Positions 50,895 through 59,819 of a stretch of 64,000 nt of DNA are shown here, piece by piece; positions within the stretch are counted from its first letter, which is position 1, and each line of letters opens with the position of its first letter. Position numbers and translations under genes: made by a program. Under the pieces are notes generated by a model. The model worked only from the letters and a program-made list of their open reading frames with translations, made no database searches and had not been told where the DNA came from. Source of the DNA: Bog-473 sp963807675 (GTDB lineage Bacteria > Actinomycetota > Acidimicrobiia > Acidimicrobiales > RAAP-2); NCBI GenBank assembly GCA_963807675.1, contig CAWECP010000002.1, forward strand, positions 620,001-684,000, read 5' to 3'.

Positions 50895-50967
50895 TCAACG
50901 GACTCGTCGCGGGCCGGCCCCGCTTGGAACCCCGGGACCCACCCCCCCTACCATGGTGGGGAAGGTC

Positions 50968-51696
50968 ATGGCCCCTGTCGTCCAATTCCGTACCGCGGTC
51001 GCTCTCGCCGGCCGCTTCCCCGCCCTCGCCGGCGTCGATCTCACCCTCGAGCAGGGTGAGGTGGTGGTCGTCGTGGGCGCCAACGGGGCCGGCAAGACCA
51101 GCTTGCTGCGGGCTTGCGCGGGCCTCCTGCCCGTCACCTCGGGCCAGGCGATCGTCCTCGGGGTCGACCTCACCACGGACCACACGGCCGTCCGGCGTTA
51201 CGTCGGCCTACTGGGCCATGCCGCCCCTCTCTACGACGAGCTCAGTGCGGCGGAAAACGTCCGGTTCGCCGTGCGTGCCCTCGGCCTGCCGGCCGAGCGG
51301 GGCGAGGACGCGCTCCAGCGCGTCGGCCTGACCGGCCGGCTGCGCACCACCCCGGTGGGCCGGCTCTCGGCCGGGCAACGCCGCCGGGCCGCGCTGGCCG
51401 CGCTGCTCGCCCGGCGGCCCGCGCTCTGGCTGCTCGACGAGCCGCATGCCGGCCTCGATGCCGCGTCACGCGTCCTCCTCGGCCGGCTCATCGGCGAGGC
51501 GGTGACCGATGGGGCGTCGGTGCTGCTGTCGTCTCACGAGCCTCAGCTCTCCGTTCCGCTGGCCGACCGCGTGCTCACCATGGGCGGCGGCCGCGTCACC
51601 GGTGAGGAGAAGGGCGGGCGCCGCGCCACGCTCACCGCGGTGCCGACGGGCGACGCGGAGCGGCGCGGCGCCATGGGGGCGACGCATGTGGCATGA
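50968..51696 (+). CDS. ccmA: cytochrome c biogenesis ABC transporter ATPase CcmA
   Basis: ATP-binding subunit that drives haem handling by CcmCDE. It is 242 residues with Walker A VVGANGAGKTSLLRA, signature LSAGQRRR, Walker B LWLLDEPHAGLD and the H-loop Ser/His in LLSSHEPQ. ATG 50968 is preferred to the in-frame ATG 50953 because GGTGGGGAAGG lies just ahead of it. It overlaps ccmB by 11 bp. First gene of a ccmABCDEFGHI set in the usual order. Confidence 0.92.
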   Translation: MAPVVQFRTAVALAGRFPALAGVDLTLEQGEVVVVVGANGAGKTSLLRACAGLLPVTSGQAIVLGVDLTTDHTAVRRYVGLLGHAAPLYDELSAAENVRFAVRALGLPAERGEDALQRVGLTGRLRTTPVGRLSAGQRRRAALAALLARRPALWLLDEPHAGLDAASRVLLGRLIGEAVTDGASVLLSSHEPQLSVPLADRVLTMGGGRVTGEEKGGRRATLTAVPTGDAERRGAMGATHVA

Positions 51697-52354
51697 CGCC
51701 GTGCTCGTGGCCGGCAAGGACCTGCGCATCGAGGCGCGCTCGCGCGTGGCGCTGTGGCAGGTCGTCCCCTTCGCCGTGCTGGTCCTGGTGCTCCTGGCCT
51801 TTGCCATCGGGCCCGACCAGACCGCGCTCAAGCACGCCGCGCCCGGCATCTTCTGGGTGGCGCTGCTCTTCTCGACCGTCTTGGCCATTCAGCGCAGCGT
51901 GGCCGTCGAGTCCGGCGAGGGGACGCGCGACGGCCTCCGGCTCTCGGGTATCGACCCGGCCGGGGTGTTCCTGGGCAAGGCGGCTGCGGTGGGGCTGCAG
52001 CTGCTGGCCCTCCAGCTCGTCCTGTGGGCCGGTGTGACGTTCCTCTTCGACGTGCGCGTGCAGGTCGTCTGGCTCGCCGTGACGGCCTGCCTCCTGGCCA
52101 CGGTCGGGTTGGCCTGCGCCGGGGTGCTCTACGGCGCCCTCTCCGCCGGCCTGCGCGTGCGCGACACCCTGCTGCCGCTGCTGGTGCTGCCCGTGCTGGC
52201 GCCGGTCCTCCTGGCCGGCTCCAAGGTCTGGCAGGCCGCGCTGAGCGGCAGCGTCTCGTCCGGCACGCAGTGGCTCAAGATCCTGGTGCCCTTCGCCGTG
52301 ATCTACCTCGTGGTGGGCATCGTGCTCTATGGCCCGCTGCAGGAGGCGGCGTGA
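51686..52354 (+). CDS. ccmB: haem exporter protein CcmB
   Basis: A 222-residue protein with six hydrophobic helices, the membrane partner of CcmA. It starts WHDAVLVAGKDLRIEARSRVALWQVVPFAVLVLVLLAFAIGPD, the typical CcmB N-terminus with the conserved KDLR motif. RDGLRLSGIDPAGVFLGK is another family feature. It overlaps ccmC by 4 bp. Confidence 0.9.
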   Translation: MWHDAVLVAGKDLRIEARSRVALWQVVPFAVLVLVLLAFAIGPDQTALKHAAPGIFWVALLFSTVLAIQRSVAVESGEGTRDGLRLSGIDPAGVFLGKAAAVGLQLLALQLVLWAGVTFLFDVRVQVVWLAVTACLLATVGLACAGVLYGALSAGLRVRDTLLPLLVLPVLAPVLLAGSKVWQAALSGSVSSGTQWLKILVPFAVIYLVVGIVLYGPLQEAA

Positions 52355-53148
52355 GCGCCGTCCCCACCGGCACCTGGCGCCCGCGCTGGCTCACCGTCGT
52401 CGGCGTGCTGGCCGTCGTCACCACCGCGCTCACCGTCTGGCTCGGGCTGTGGGTGACCCCGCCGGACGTCGTGCAGGGCAATCTGGCCCGGCTGCTCTAC
52501 GTGCACCCGGCCGTGGCCACGGTGGCGCTCTACTGGGCCGGCGGCGTGGCCTGCGCCGGCAGCCTCCTGTACTTGTGGCCGCGCACGCGCTCGTTCTTCT
52601 GGGACCGCCTCGCCGCGTCGGCCGTCGAGGTGGGCGCCGTCTTCTCCGCCCTCACCTTGGTCACGGGGTCGCTCTGGGGCCGCCCGGTCTGGGGCGTGTG
52701 GTGGACGTGGGACGCCCGGCTCACGTCGACCGCGCTGCTGCTGTTGCTCGAGATCGGCTACCTGGCGCTGCGGCGGGTGCCGGCCGACCCGCACATCCGC
52801 GCCCGGCGTTGTGCCGTGGCCGCGCTGCTCGTCGCGATCGACGTGCCGATCGTGCACTTCTCCGTCGACTGGTGGAACACGCTGCACCAGGGCGGGACGA
52901 TTCTGGACCCGGGCTTCGAGCTGCACGTGCACGGCTCCATGCTCTGGACCATGCTCCTCAGCTTCGTCGCCTTCTCGCTGATCTTCGTGTGGCTGCTGGC
53001 CGTGCGCTACCGGGTGGAGGCGCTCGAGGACGCGGTAGGGGACCAGGAGCTCGAGGTGTCGCTGGCCGAGCGCTGGAGCGAGGACACCGAGCTGGTCGGG
53101 GCCGGCAGCGGCACCGGCGGGTCGGACCCGGGAGGGACCACGCCATGA
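52351..53148 (+). CDS. ccmC: haem-handling protein CcmC
   Basis: A 265-residue membrane protein that attaches haem to CcmE. The WWD-domain motif WGVWWTWDARLTS is present, with haem-ligand His residues in YVHPAVAT and HGSMLW-type segments. Six helices are expected. The C-terminal ~40 residues are acidic and absent from short CcmC proteins. Starts at GTG 52351. Confidence 0.93.
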   Translation: MSAVPTGTWRPRWLTVVGVLAVVTTALTVWLGLWVTPPDVVQGNLARLLYVHPAVATVALYWAGGVACAGSLLYLWPRTRSFFWDRLAASAVEVGAVFSALTLVTGSLWGRPVWGVWWTWDARLTSTALLLLLEIGYLALRRVPADPHIRARRCAVAALLVAIDVPIVHFSVDWWNTLHQGGTILDPGFELHVHGSMLWTMLLSFVAFSLIFVWLLAVRYRVEALEDAVGDQELEVSLAERWSEDTELVGAGSGTGGSDPGGTTP

Positions 53149-53306
53149 GCTACGTCGACGCCGGGTACGCCGCCGCGCTCGGGGGCCTCTTCCTCTATGC
53201 CGTCACCCTGGTGGTGCGCCGCCGCCGGTGGGAGCGCGCGCTAGAGATGTCGGAGGTGCCGATCGTCGAGGCTGACGGTGCCGCGGCGCACGGCGAGCGG
53301 TCGTGA
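53145..53306 (+). CDS. ccmD: small CcmD-like membrane protein
   Basis: A 53-residue single-helix protein (AGYAAALGGLFLYAVTLVV, then RRRRWERA) placed between ccmC and ccmE. Size, position and a helix followed by arginines fit CcmD, which releases CcmE from the haem complex. It overlaps both neighbours by 4 bp. Confidence 0.75.
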   Translation: MSYVDAGYAAALGGLFLYAVTLVVRRRRWERALEMSEVPIVEADGAAAHGERS

Positions 53307-53821
53307 CGGACGTCACCACCGAGCCCAGCCCACCCCCCACCCCGCCGACGTCCGAGGTTGACCAGGGGCCGGCCAGGCCCGCCCCGAAGAGGCGCAAGAC
53401 GAGCCGGCGCGTCCTGGTCGTCTTCGGGCTGCTCGCCGTCGCCTTCGTCTTCCTCCTCGTCGAGGGGCTGGGGAGCTCCCTCAATTACTTCGACACGGTG
53501 GACCAGGCCCTGGCTCACCGGCACAGCCTGGGCACCCAGACGTTCCGGCTCGAGGGGACGGTCGAGCCCGGCACCATCCACGCCACCGCCACCGGGACCG
53601 ACTTCATCATCTGCCAGGGGCCGAAGTACGTGAAGGTGGCCAACACGGGCAGCCCGCCCCAGCTCTTCGCGGCCCGCATCCCCGTGGTCGTGGTCGGGCA
53701 CTTCGCGTCGGACACCTCGACCGCCTTCGAGTCCGACACCATCATGGTCAAGCACTCCTCGACCTACACGGCGGAGTACCCCAATCGGGTCAAGGTCAAG
53801 GCCACCGGCACCGTCTGCTGA
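53303..53821 (+). CDS. ccmE: periplasmic/extracytoplasmic haem chaperone CcmE
   Basis: A 172-residue protein with a basic N-terminus, one hydrophobic anchor (VLVVFGLLAVAFVFLLVEGL, ~37-56) and an OB-fold domain. The haem-attachment His appears in IMVKHSSTYTAEYP, matching the KHxxxYxP-like motif. The family loop GTVEPGTI is also present. The start overlaps ccmD and the stop overlaps ccmF by 1 bp. Confidence 0.92.
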   Translation: MTDVTTEPSPPPTPPTSEVDQGPARPAPKRRKTSRRVLVVFGLLAVAFVFLLVEGLGSSLNYFDTVDQALAHRHSLGTQTFRLEGTVEPGTIHATATGTDFIICQGPKYVKVANTGSPPQLFAARIPVVVVGHFASDTSTAFESDTIMVKHSSTYTAEYPNRVKVKATGTVC

Positions 53822-55965
53822 TGCTCGACGCGCATCTGGGGACGATCGGCATTTGGCTCGCCCTGGTGGCGAGCATCGCCGGCGCGGTGGTGATCGCCTA
53901 CGGGCTGTTCGCCGGGCGCCATGCGGGCGCTCTCGCCGCGGCCGAACCGGCGAGTGGTCGCGTTCCCAGTGACGGCAGGCTGCTGGCGCCCGTGTTGTTG
54001 GCCGGTGCGGTCCTGGCCACGGTGGCCATGGAGCACGCGCTGATCACGCACGACTTCACCCTCGTCTTCGTGGCCGAGAACAACAGCAAGGTCACGCCGA
54101 TGCTCTACTCCATCACCGGCATGTGGTCCGCGCTGGCCGGGTCGATCCTGCTGTGGGGACTCGTGCTGGCCGTGGTGTCCAGCCTCTTCGTCTGGCGCTA
54201 CCGCCGGCTGGGCGGCGATCCGGTCATCCGCTGGGCCACGCTCGTCCTCTACGTGGTTTCGGCCTATTTCTTCGCGCTCATGGCGGGGCCGGCCAACCCC
54301 TTCGCCACCGCCCCGGGCGTCACCCAGGGCCTCGGTCCGAACTCCCTCCTGCAGAACAACCCGCTGGTGGCCATCCACCCGCCCCTGCTCTACATCGGGT
54401 TCGTCACCTTCACGGTGCCCTTCGCCTTCGCCGTCGGCATGCTCGCCACGGGGCGGGTCGGCGACCGCTGGCAGATCGAGTGCCGGCGCTGGACGCTGGT
54501 GGCCTTCACCTTCCTCTCCGTCGGCATCGTGCTGGGCGCCTGGTGGTCGTACCAGGTGCTCGGCTGGGGGGGCTTCTGGGGCTGGGACCCGGTGGAGAAC
54601 GCTGCGCTGCTCCCATGGCTCTGCGGCACGGCCTACCTGCACTCGGTGCTCGTCCAGGAACGGCGCGGCCTCATGCGCGTCTGGAACCTGTCGCTGTCCA
54701 TCGCCACCTTCGCGCTGACCATCCTCGGCACGTTCCTGACCCGCTCGGGCGTCATCACGTCGGTGCACGCCTTCTCGGAGTCCTCGTTGGGGCCGCTGCT
54801 CATCGGCTTCTTCTTCGTCGTGGTCATCGTCGGCTTCGGTCTGATCGCCTGGCGCGGCGACCGGCTGCGCTCGCCGGGGGGCATCGACGCGCCACTCGGG
54901 CGCGAGGGCGCGTTCCTGCTCAACAACGTGCTCTTCGTCGGCTTCGCGTTCGTGGTGTTGCTCGGCACCCTCTACCCCCTGCTCTACGAAGCGGTCACCC
55001 AGCAGCAGGTGACCGTCGGCGCGCCTTTCTTCAACACGGTCGCCGTACCGGCCGGCCTGACGTTGCTGTTCCTCATGGCGGTGGCACCCGTCCTCAGCTG
55101 GCGCAAGATGAGCGGCACCGTGCTCTGGCATCGCCTGGCCATTCCGGTGTGGATCGGCGTGGGCACGGTCGTGGTCTGCGTGGCCTACGGCCTGCGCGGC
55201 ACCGCCACGCTGATCGGCTTCGGCCTCGGGGCCATGGCGGCCGCCACGGCGGCGCGGGCGCTCGTTCTGTCGGTGCACGCCGCCCACCTGCGCCACGTGG
55301 GGTGGTGGCGCGGGTTGGTCGGGCGGGCCAACGGCGGCATGATCGTGCACCTGGGCGTCGTGCTGCTGGCGGTCGGGGTCATTGCCGCGACTTCGTACCG
55401 CCACCAGGCCGAGCTGGCACTGCACAAGGGCGCCGTCGTCACCTACGACGGGCACCGCTTCGAGTTCGTCGGGTTGCGCACGGTGACGTCGCCGTCGCGC
55501 ACGGCGCAAGAGGCGCTGGTCAAGGTGGACGGGGCCGTGTTCGCTCCGGCGACGACCAGCTTCGGGAGCGCGCTCTCAGTCGTCGGCACACCGGCCATCG
55601 ACTCCGGTCTCTTCGGCGACGTCTACCTCACCTTCGACGCGGTCGGCGGCCTGGGGGCCACGTCGGGCAACCAGGCCATCAACAACCTGCCGTCGGGTTC
55701 GGTGGCCATCGGCGTGGTGATCGAGCCGCTGGTGGTCTGGTTGTGGGCCGGAGGCCTCCTGATCGGTGTCGGCGGCCTCCTGGCCCTGGTGCCGGGCTCG
55801 CGCCGGCGCGCCACCGACCCGACCTCGGCCTCCGCCGCCATGGTGACCGATGCCGAGCCGCACGAGCGGGCCGAGGAGGACGGCACCTCCGCCCCCGAGG
55901 CCCAGCCGGATCCCCAGCCCGAGCCCGTGGGCGCCCTGGCCGTCGGGAGCGCGGAGCCGTCATGA
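53821..55965 (+). CDS. ccmF: cytochrome c haem lyase subunit CcmF
   Basis: Haem lyase core transferring haem from CcmE to apocytochrome c. It is 714 residues with many helices. The WWD motif is GWGGFWGWDPVENAALLPWL, about residue 240; the family RSGVITSVHAF and HPPLLYIGF are present. The C-terminus has an acidic Glu/Ala/Pro-rich tail (about 55 residues). It overlaps ccmG by 4 bp. The partners CcmG, H and I follow. Confidence 0.95.
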   Translation: MLDAHLGTIGIWLALVASIAGAVVIAYGLFAGRHAGALAAAEPASGRVPSDGRLLAPVLLAGAVLATVAMEHALITHDFTLVFVAENNSKVTPMLYSITGMWSALAGSILLWGLVLAVVSSLFVWRYRRLGGDPVIRWATLVLYVVSAYFFALMAGPANPFATAPGVTQGLGPNSLLQNNPLVAIHPPLLYIGFVTFTVPFAFAVGMLATGRVGDRWQIECRRWTLVAFTFLSVGIVLGAWWSYQVLGWGGFWGWDPVENAALLPWLCGTAYLHSVLVQERRGLMRVWNLSLSIATFALTILGTFLTRSGVITSVHAFSESSLGPLLIGFFFVVVIVGFGLIAWRGDRLRSPGGIDAPLGREGAFLLNNVLFVGFAFVVLLGTLYPLLYEAVTQQQVTVGAPFFNTVAVPAGLTLLFLMAVAPVLSWRKMSGTVLWHRLAIPVWIGVGTVVVCVAYGLRGTATLIGFGLGAMAAATAARALVLSVHAAHLRHVGWWRGLVGRANGGMIVHLGVVLLAVGVIAATSYRHQAELALHKGAVVTYDGHRFEFVGLRTVTSPSRTAQEALVKVDGAVFAPATTSFGSALSVVGTPAIDSGLFGDVYLTFDAVGGLGATSGNQAINNLPSGSVAIGVVIEPLVVWLWAGGLLIGVGGLLALVPGSRRRATDPTSASAAMVTDAEPHERAEEDGTSAPEAQPDPQPEPVGALAVGSAEPS

Positions 55966-56537
55966 CGGGCCGTCGTCGCGGCCACCTCACACGCTGGGTG
56001 GCCGGGGCCGTGCTCCTTGCCCTCGTCGTCCTCGGCATCGTCCTGGCCACCCGCACGCCCCAGCAGGCCACGCAGGTCTCGAGCCCGCTGCTCGGGCGCG
56101 TGGCGCCGCCGATCACGGGGACCGAATTCAGCACGGGCGCCCCGGTCTCCCTGTCGTCGCTGCGCGGCCACTACGTCGTCGTGAACTTCTTCGCCAGCTG
56201 GTGCACCCCGTGCCGGCAGGAGGCGCCCGACCTGTCGCGCTTCTACTACCAGCAGTCCCACTCGGCCGGCGGCGCCGACATGATCAGTGTCGTCTTCCAC
56301 GACACGAACTCGACCGCCAGCGCGTTCCTCCAACAGAACGGAGACCTGTGGCCGGCGGTGGGTGACCCGGGCGGCGTCATCGCCGACCACTACGGGGTCA
56401 CCGCGCCGCCGACGACCTTTGTCATCGACCCATCGGGCCGTGTGGCGACGGTGCTCATCGGACCGGCCACCGAGGAGAACCTCGACACGTCGCTGCATTC
56501 GGCACGTCTCAGCGCGGCGAGGTCCTCGCATGGCTGA
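55962..56537 (+). CDS. ccmG: thiol-disulfide oxidoreductase CcmG/DsbE-like
   Basis: A 191-residue membrane-anchored thioredoxin. Anchor helix at residues ~12-30, then the thioredoxin fold with FASWCTPCRQEAPDLSRF (CxxC active site WCTPC) and VTAPPTTFVID containing the cis-Pro. It should receive electrons from CcdA and keep apocytochrome cysteines reduced. Overlaps ccmH by 8 bp. Confidence 0.92.
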   Translation: MTGRRRGHLTRWVAGAVLLALVVLGIVLATRTPQQATQVSSPLLGRVAPPITGTEFSTGAPVSLSSLRGHYVVVNFFASWCTPCRQEAPDLSRFYYQQSHSAGGADMISVVFHDTNSTASAFLQQNGDLWPAVGDPGGVIADHYGVTAPPTTFVIDPSGRVATVLIGPATEENLDTSLHSARLSAARSSHG

Positions 56538-56970
56538 GCGCGCCGGCGGTCTTCCGTTGTGGGTGAAGGTCGCCCTGCCCCTGGTCGTCCTCGGGGTGGC
56601 TCTCGTCATCGGCAGCGGCGCCCTCGACAGCGCGCCGCAGACGACGTCGCAGCGTGCGGCCGCGATCGAGGCCGGTGTGCGCTGCCCCTCGTGCACCGAC
56701 GTGTCCGTGGCCGACTCCGACGCGACCACCGCCATCGCGGTGCGCCACCAGATCCTGAGCATGGTGGCCGCCGGCGCGTCGACCGCGGACATCGAGCAGA
56801 CCCTCGTGTCCGAGTACGGGCAGTCCATCCTCCTGGTGCCGCCCGACAGCGGTGGCATCCCGGTCCTCTACCTCGTGCCGCTCGTCCTCGGGGTCGGGGC
56901 GGTGGCCGGTGTCAGCGTGCTCTTCTGGCGCCGCTCGCGTGCGTTCGAGTCGCTGCGGGCGCCGTCGTGA
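56530..56970 (+). CDS. ccmH: cytochrome c maturation protein CcmH
   Basis: A 146-residue protein. The CxxC motif is in AGVRCPSCTDVSVADSDA, the CcmH signature RCxxCQ-like site with an Asp/Asp/Ser variant. The anchor helix PLVVLGVALVIGS precedes it and a C-terminal helix (VLYLVPLVLGVGAVAGVSVLFW) follows, so it has two membrane segments. Overlaps ccmI by 4 bp. Confidence 0.9.
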   Translation: MAERAGGLPLWVKVALPLVVLGVALVIGSGALDSAPQTTSQRAAAIEAGVRCPSCTDVSVADSDATTAIAVRHQILSMVAAGASTADIEQTLVSEYGQSILLVPPDSGGIPVLYLVPLVLGVGAVAGVSVLFWRRSRAFESLRAPS

Positions 56971-57827
56971 CGGTGGACGGGTCACCCGCGGTCGACGGCC
57001 GCGACGTTCCAGCGCGCGACGAGCGCTGGTTCCTGGCCGACGAGCGCGAGTTCCTGCGACGGTCGCTCGAAGACGCGGAACGCGAGCACGACGCTGGGGA
57101 CCTTTCCGACGAGGACCATGCGCTCCTGGTGGCGCGCGACACGGCCCGGCTGGCCGAGGTCGAGGCGGACCTGGCCACCCTCGAGCCGGAGCGCGAGTCC
57201 GAACGGGTCGAGGCCGAGCCGCCCGGCGCGCCCGAACGGCTGCCGCTGCCGCTGTGGCGCAAGGTCGGCCTGGTGGTCGCCTGCCTCCTCATCGTGACGG
57301 GCGGGGTCATTCTGGTGACGCACTACGTGCAGGCCCGTCAGCCCGGTCAGGCCTCCTCGGGCAGCGTCACCCTGTCGCAGGCGCAGCTGATTGAGCAGCA
57401 GCTCCAGCAGGCGCTCGCTCTCAACAACGAGAGCCAGACCAAGGCGGCGCTGGTGCTCTACGACAAGGTGCTGTCCGAGGACCCGTCCAACCCGGCCGCC
57501 CTGGCCTACGCCGGCTACCTGCAGTGGGACGTCGGGTCGGCGGCCTCGGTGCCGAGCCTGGTCAAGATCGGGCGCGCCGAAATAGAGAAGTCGATCGCGG
57601 TCTCTCCGAGCTACTACGAGGGGCACCTCTTCTACGGCCTCGTGCTCGAGAACCAGGACCACAACGACGCGGCCGCCGTGGTTCAGTTCGACGACTTCCT
57701 GGCCGACGACCCGCCGCCGGACGAGCTGCCGCAGGTCGCCGCCGATGTCGCCCCCGCCTATCAGGGGGTGGGCCAGCCGCTCCCGGCCAAATTCAGCACG
57801 ACCTCGACGTCGACGTCAGCCCCGTAG
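56967..57827 (+). CDS. ccmI: CcmI-like TPR protein of cytochrome c maturation
   Basis: A 286-residue protein: an acidic N-terminal cytoplasmic region (~1-90), one membrane helix (WRKVGLVVACLLIVTGGVILV ~92-112), and a C-terminal region with TPR-like helices (NNESQTKAALVLYDKVLSEDPSNPAALAYAGY, YYEGHLFYGLVLENQDHNDAAAV). It probably holds apocytochrome C-termini for CcmF-H. The N-terminal DEREFLRRSLEDAEREHDAGDLSDEDH differs from the two-helix CcmI of proteobacteria. Its 3' end overlaps the convergent cysteine desulfurase by 12 bp. Confidence 0.8.
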   Translation: MTVDGSPAVDGRDVPARDERWFLADEREFLRRSLEDAEREHDAGDLSDEDHALLVARDTARLAEVEADLATLEPERESERVEAEPPGAPERLPLPLWRKVGLVVACLLIVTGGVILVTHYVQARQPGQASSGSVTLSQAQLIEQQLQQALALNNESQTKAALVLYDKVLSEDPSNPAALAYAGYLQWDVGSAASVPSLVKIGRAEIEKSIAVSPSYYEGHLFYGLVLENQDHNDAAAVVQFDDFLADDPPPDELPQVAADVAPAYQGVGQPLPAKFSTTSTSTSAP

Positions 57828-58955
57828 CGCCCGCAGGTCGGCCACCACGGCCGGGAAGGCCCGGCCGAACGCGGCGCACTCCTCGTCGGTCGTGTTCCAA
57901 CCCACGCTGACCCGGAGCGAGTGGCTGGCGTCGGCGCCCATGGCCTCGAGGACCGGTGAGGGTTCGATGCTCTCGGAGGAGCAGGCAGAGCCCGAGTGCG
58001 CGGCAACGCCGGCCCGGTCCAACCCGATGAGGACGGGCTCGGCCTCGACGCCGTGGACTCCGAGGCAGACCAGGTGAGGCAGCCGATCTTCGGGCGAGTC
58101 CGGCCCCACCACCTCGACACCGTCGACCGCCAGCGCGTCACCCACGAGCAGGTCGATCTGGCGCCGCGCCGCCGGCAGCTCGGCCTCCAGGGCGCCCGCG
58201 TGCACGGCGGCCGCGGCGGCGCCGAAGGCCAGCAGCGCCGGCAGGGCCTCGAGCCCGGCCCGGCGGCCGCGCTCCTGCTCACCGCCCACCAGCAGCGGTT
58301 CGAACCGGCTGCCGCGCCGAACGACGAGCGCACCTGCACCGGGCACGCCACCCAGCTTGTGCGCACTCAGGCTGACCAGGTCCGCATCGAGCGCCCCCAG
58401 GTCCGTCTCGACATGACCGCAGGCGGCCGCGGCGTCGACGTGCACGGCCACGCCGGCGTCGCGACAGAGTCCGACGACGTCGTGCACCGGTTGGAGCGTG
58501 CCCACCTCGTGGTTGCCCCACTGGCAGTGCACGAGAGCCGGGCGCGATCGGCCACCCGACGACAACCGGTCGGCCAGCGCCGCCACGTCGAGGGCTCCGG
58601 TGCGGTCGACCGGGATCGTCTCGGTGGGCGCGGCGCGTTCCGATGCGTCACGGACGGCCGAGTGCTCGACCCCCGCGTAGAGGACGGGCGCACCTGGGTG
58701 GGCCCGGGTGGCGCCCCAGACGGCGGCGTTGATGGCCTCGGTGCCTCCCGACGTGAACACGACCTGGCGGGGGGCAGCGCCGACCAGCTCGGCCACCTGT
58801 CGGCGTGCCACCTCGAGCGCGTCGCGCACCGTCCGTCCCTCCTCGTGCAGTCGGCCGGGATCGGCCGCCGGCAGGGAGGCCCACCGCGTCAGGGCGGCAA
58901 CGGCCTCGGGCCGCGGCGGGGTCGTGCTGGCGTGGTCGAGGTAGGCGCGAGCCAC
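57816..58955 (-). CDS. cysteine desulfurase (NifS/IscS type)
   Basis: Transfers sulfur from cysteine to Fe-S or tRNA-thiolation acceptors. It is 379 residues. Landmarks: YLDHASTTPPRPEAV, FTSGGTEAINAAVWG, VHCQWGNHEVGTLQPV, the PLP lysine in SLSAHKLGGVPGAG and the active Cys loop SGSACSSESIEPSPVLEAMG. The SACSSE loop is IscS/NifS-like (class I) with the long Cys loop. The SufR-like regulator gene ends 10 bp upstream of its start, so the two are co-transcribed. Confidence 0.93.
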   Translation of the reverse strand: MARAYLDHASTTPPRPEAVAALTRWASLPAADPGRLHEEGRTVRDALEVARRQVAELVGAAPRQVVFTSGGTEAINAAVWGATRAHPGAPVLYAGVEHSAVRDASERAAPTETIPVDRTGALDVAALADRLSSGGRSRPALVHCQWGNHEVGTLQPVHDVVGLCRDAGVAVHVDAAAACGHVETDLGALDADLVSLSAHKLGGVPGAGALVVRRGSRFEPLLVGGEQERGRRAGLEALPALLAFGAAAAAVHAGALEAELPAARRQIDLLVGDALAVDGVEVVGPDSPEDRLPHLVCLGVHGVEAEPVLIGLDRAGVAAHSGSACSSESIEPSPVLEAMGADASHSLRVSVGWNTTDEECAAFGRAFPAVVADLRALRG

Positions 58956-58965
58956 GAGGGCCCGC

Positions 58966-59712
58966 TCAGGCAGAGGCGGCGCAGGTGTCGTCGCCCCGGG
59001 CCCGCGAAGAGAGGATCACCGGGAGTGCCCGCTGGGACTCCGTCCCGCACAACCCCGCCAGCAGGCCCTTGACCATGCCGCGGTCGACGGCGCACAGCAC
59101 CGGGTTGGTGCTGCTGGCATCACCGAAGGGGCACTGCTCGGCCACCACGGCGGTCGTCTCGCCCCGGTCCTCGGCATGCGCCGCGAACCCGTGCGCGGTC
59201 AAGGTCTCGGCCACCACGTGCATCGCCGCTCGCACGGTGCGCTGGCCCTCGCTCGGGGTCATGCGCGAGGCGAGCGAGCGCCCGTACTCCTCGCCGACGT
59301 GCGACGCCATCCGCTCCGCCTCCTCGGGGCCCAGCCGGCGCATCGCCTCACCGAGCAGCCGCATGAGGAGATCGTCGCGTCGTTGCGTGAGGCCGATGGT
59401 GAGCTCCTCCTCGACGCAGAAGTAGCGCTTGGAAGGCCGGCCGGCGCCCGAGGGGTTGCGGCCCGTCTCGACGCGCAGGTAGCCGCCGCCGACCAGCCGC
59501 TGCAGGTGGTGCCGGGCCACGTTGGGGTGCAGCGAGAAGCGGGTGGCCACCTCGTTGACGGTGACGCCGGGCGCGGCCCTGACGTGGAGGAAGATGTCAC
59601 GCCGGGTGGGGTCCCCGAAGGCCGCCGCCACGGCCGCCACCGCGGCAGTGAACTGCCCGTCGTCGGCGCCGCCGGGCCGCTCAGGCTCGACCGTGACTGG
59701 GGCCGTGCTCAT
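58966..59712 (-). CDS. SufR-like iron-sulfur transcriptional regulator
   Basis: A 248-residue winged-helix regulator. The DNA-binding part (residues ~25-100) contains FGDPTRRDIFLHVRA, TVNEVATRFSLHPNVARHHLQRLV and a wing GAGRPSKRYF. The C-terminal domain has three cysteines with C-X12-C-X14-C spacing (EQCPFGD, PVLCAVDRG, AGLCGTES), like the cluster-binding cysteines of SufR. The gene lies between a cysteine desulfurase and a divergent Mrp Fe-S carrier. It therefore probably senses Fe-S status and controls both directions. ATG 59712 is used. Confidence 0.75.
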   Translation of the reverse strand: MSTAPVTVEPERPGGADDGQFTAAVAAVAAAFGDPTRRDIFLHVRAAPGVTVNEVATRFSLHPNVARHHLQRLVGGGYLRVETGRNPSGAGRPSKRYFCVEEELTIGLTQRRDDLLMRLLGEAMRRLGPEEAERMASHVGEEYGRSLASRMTPSEGQRTVRAAMHVVAETLTAHGFAAHAEDRGETTAVVAEQCPFGDASSTNPVLCAVDRGMVKGLLAGLCGTESQRALPVILSSRARGDDTCAASA

Positions 59713-59819
59713 GCTGGGTAGTCTACCGAGGGATCCCTGCCACCAGCTGGGGTGACGCGGGACGGCGCGTCTCCCGTCGGTGCGTCGCCGACGGGAGCCC
59801 ACCTGAGACGAGGCAAGGC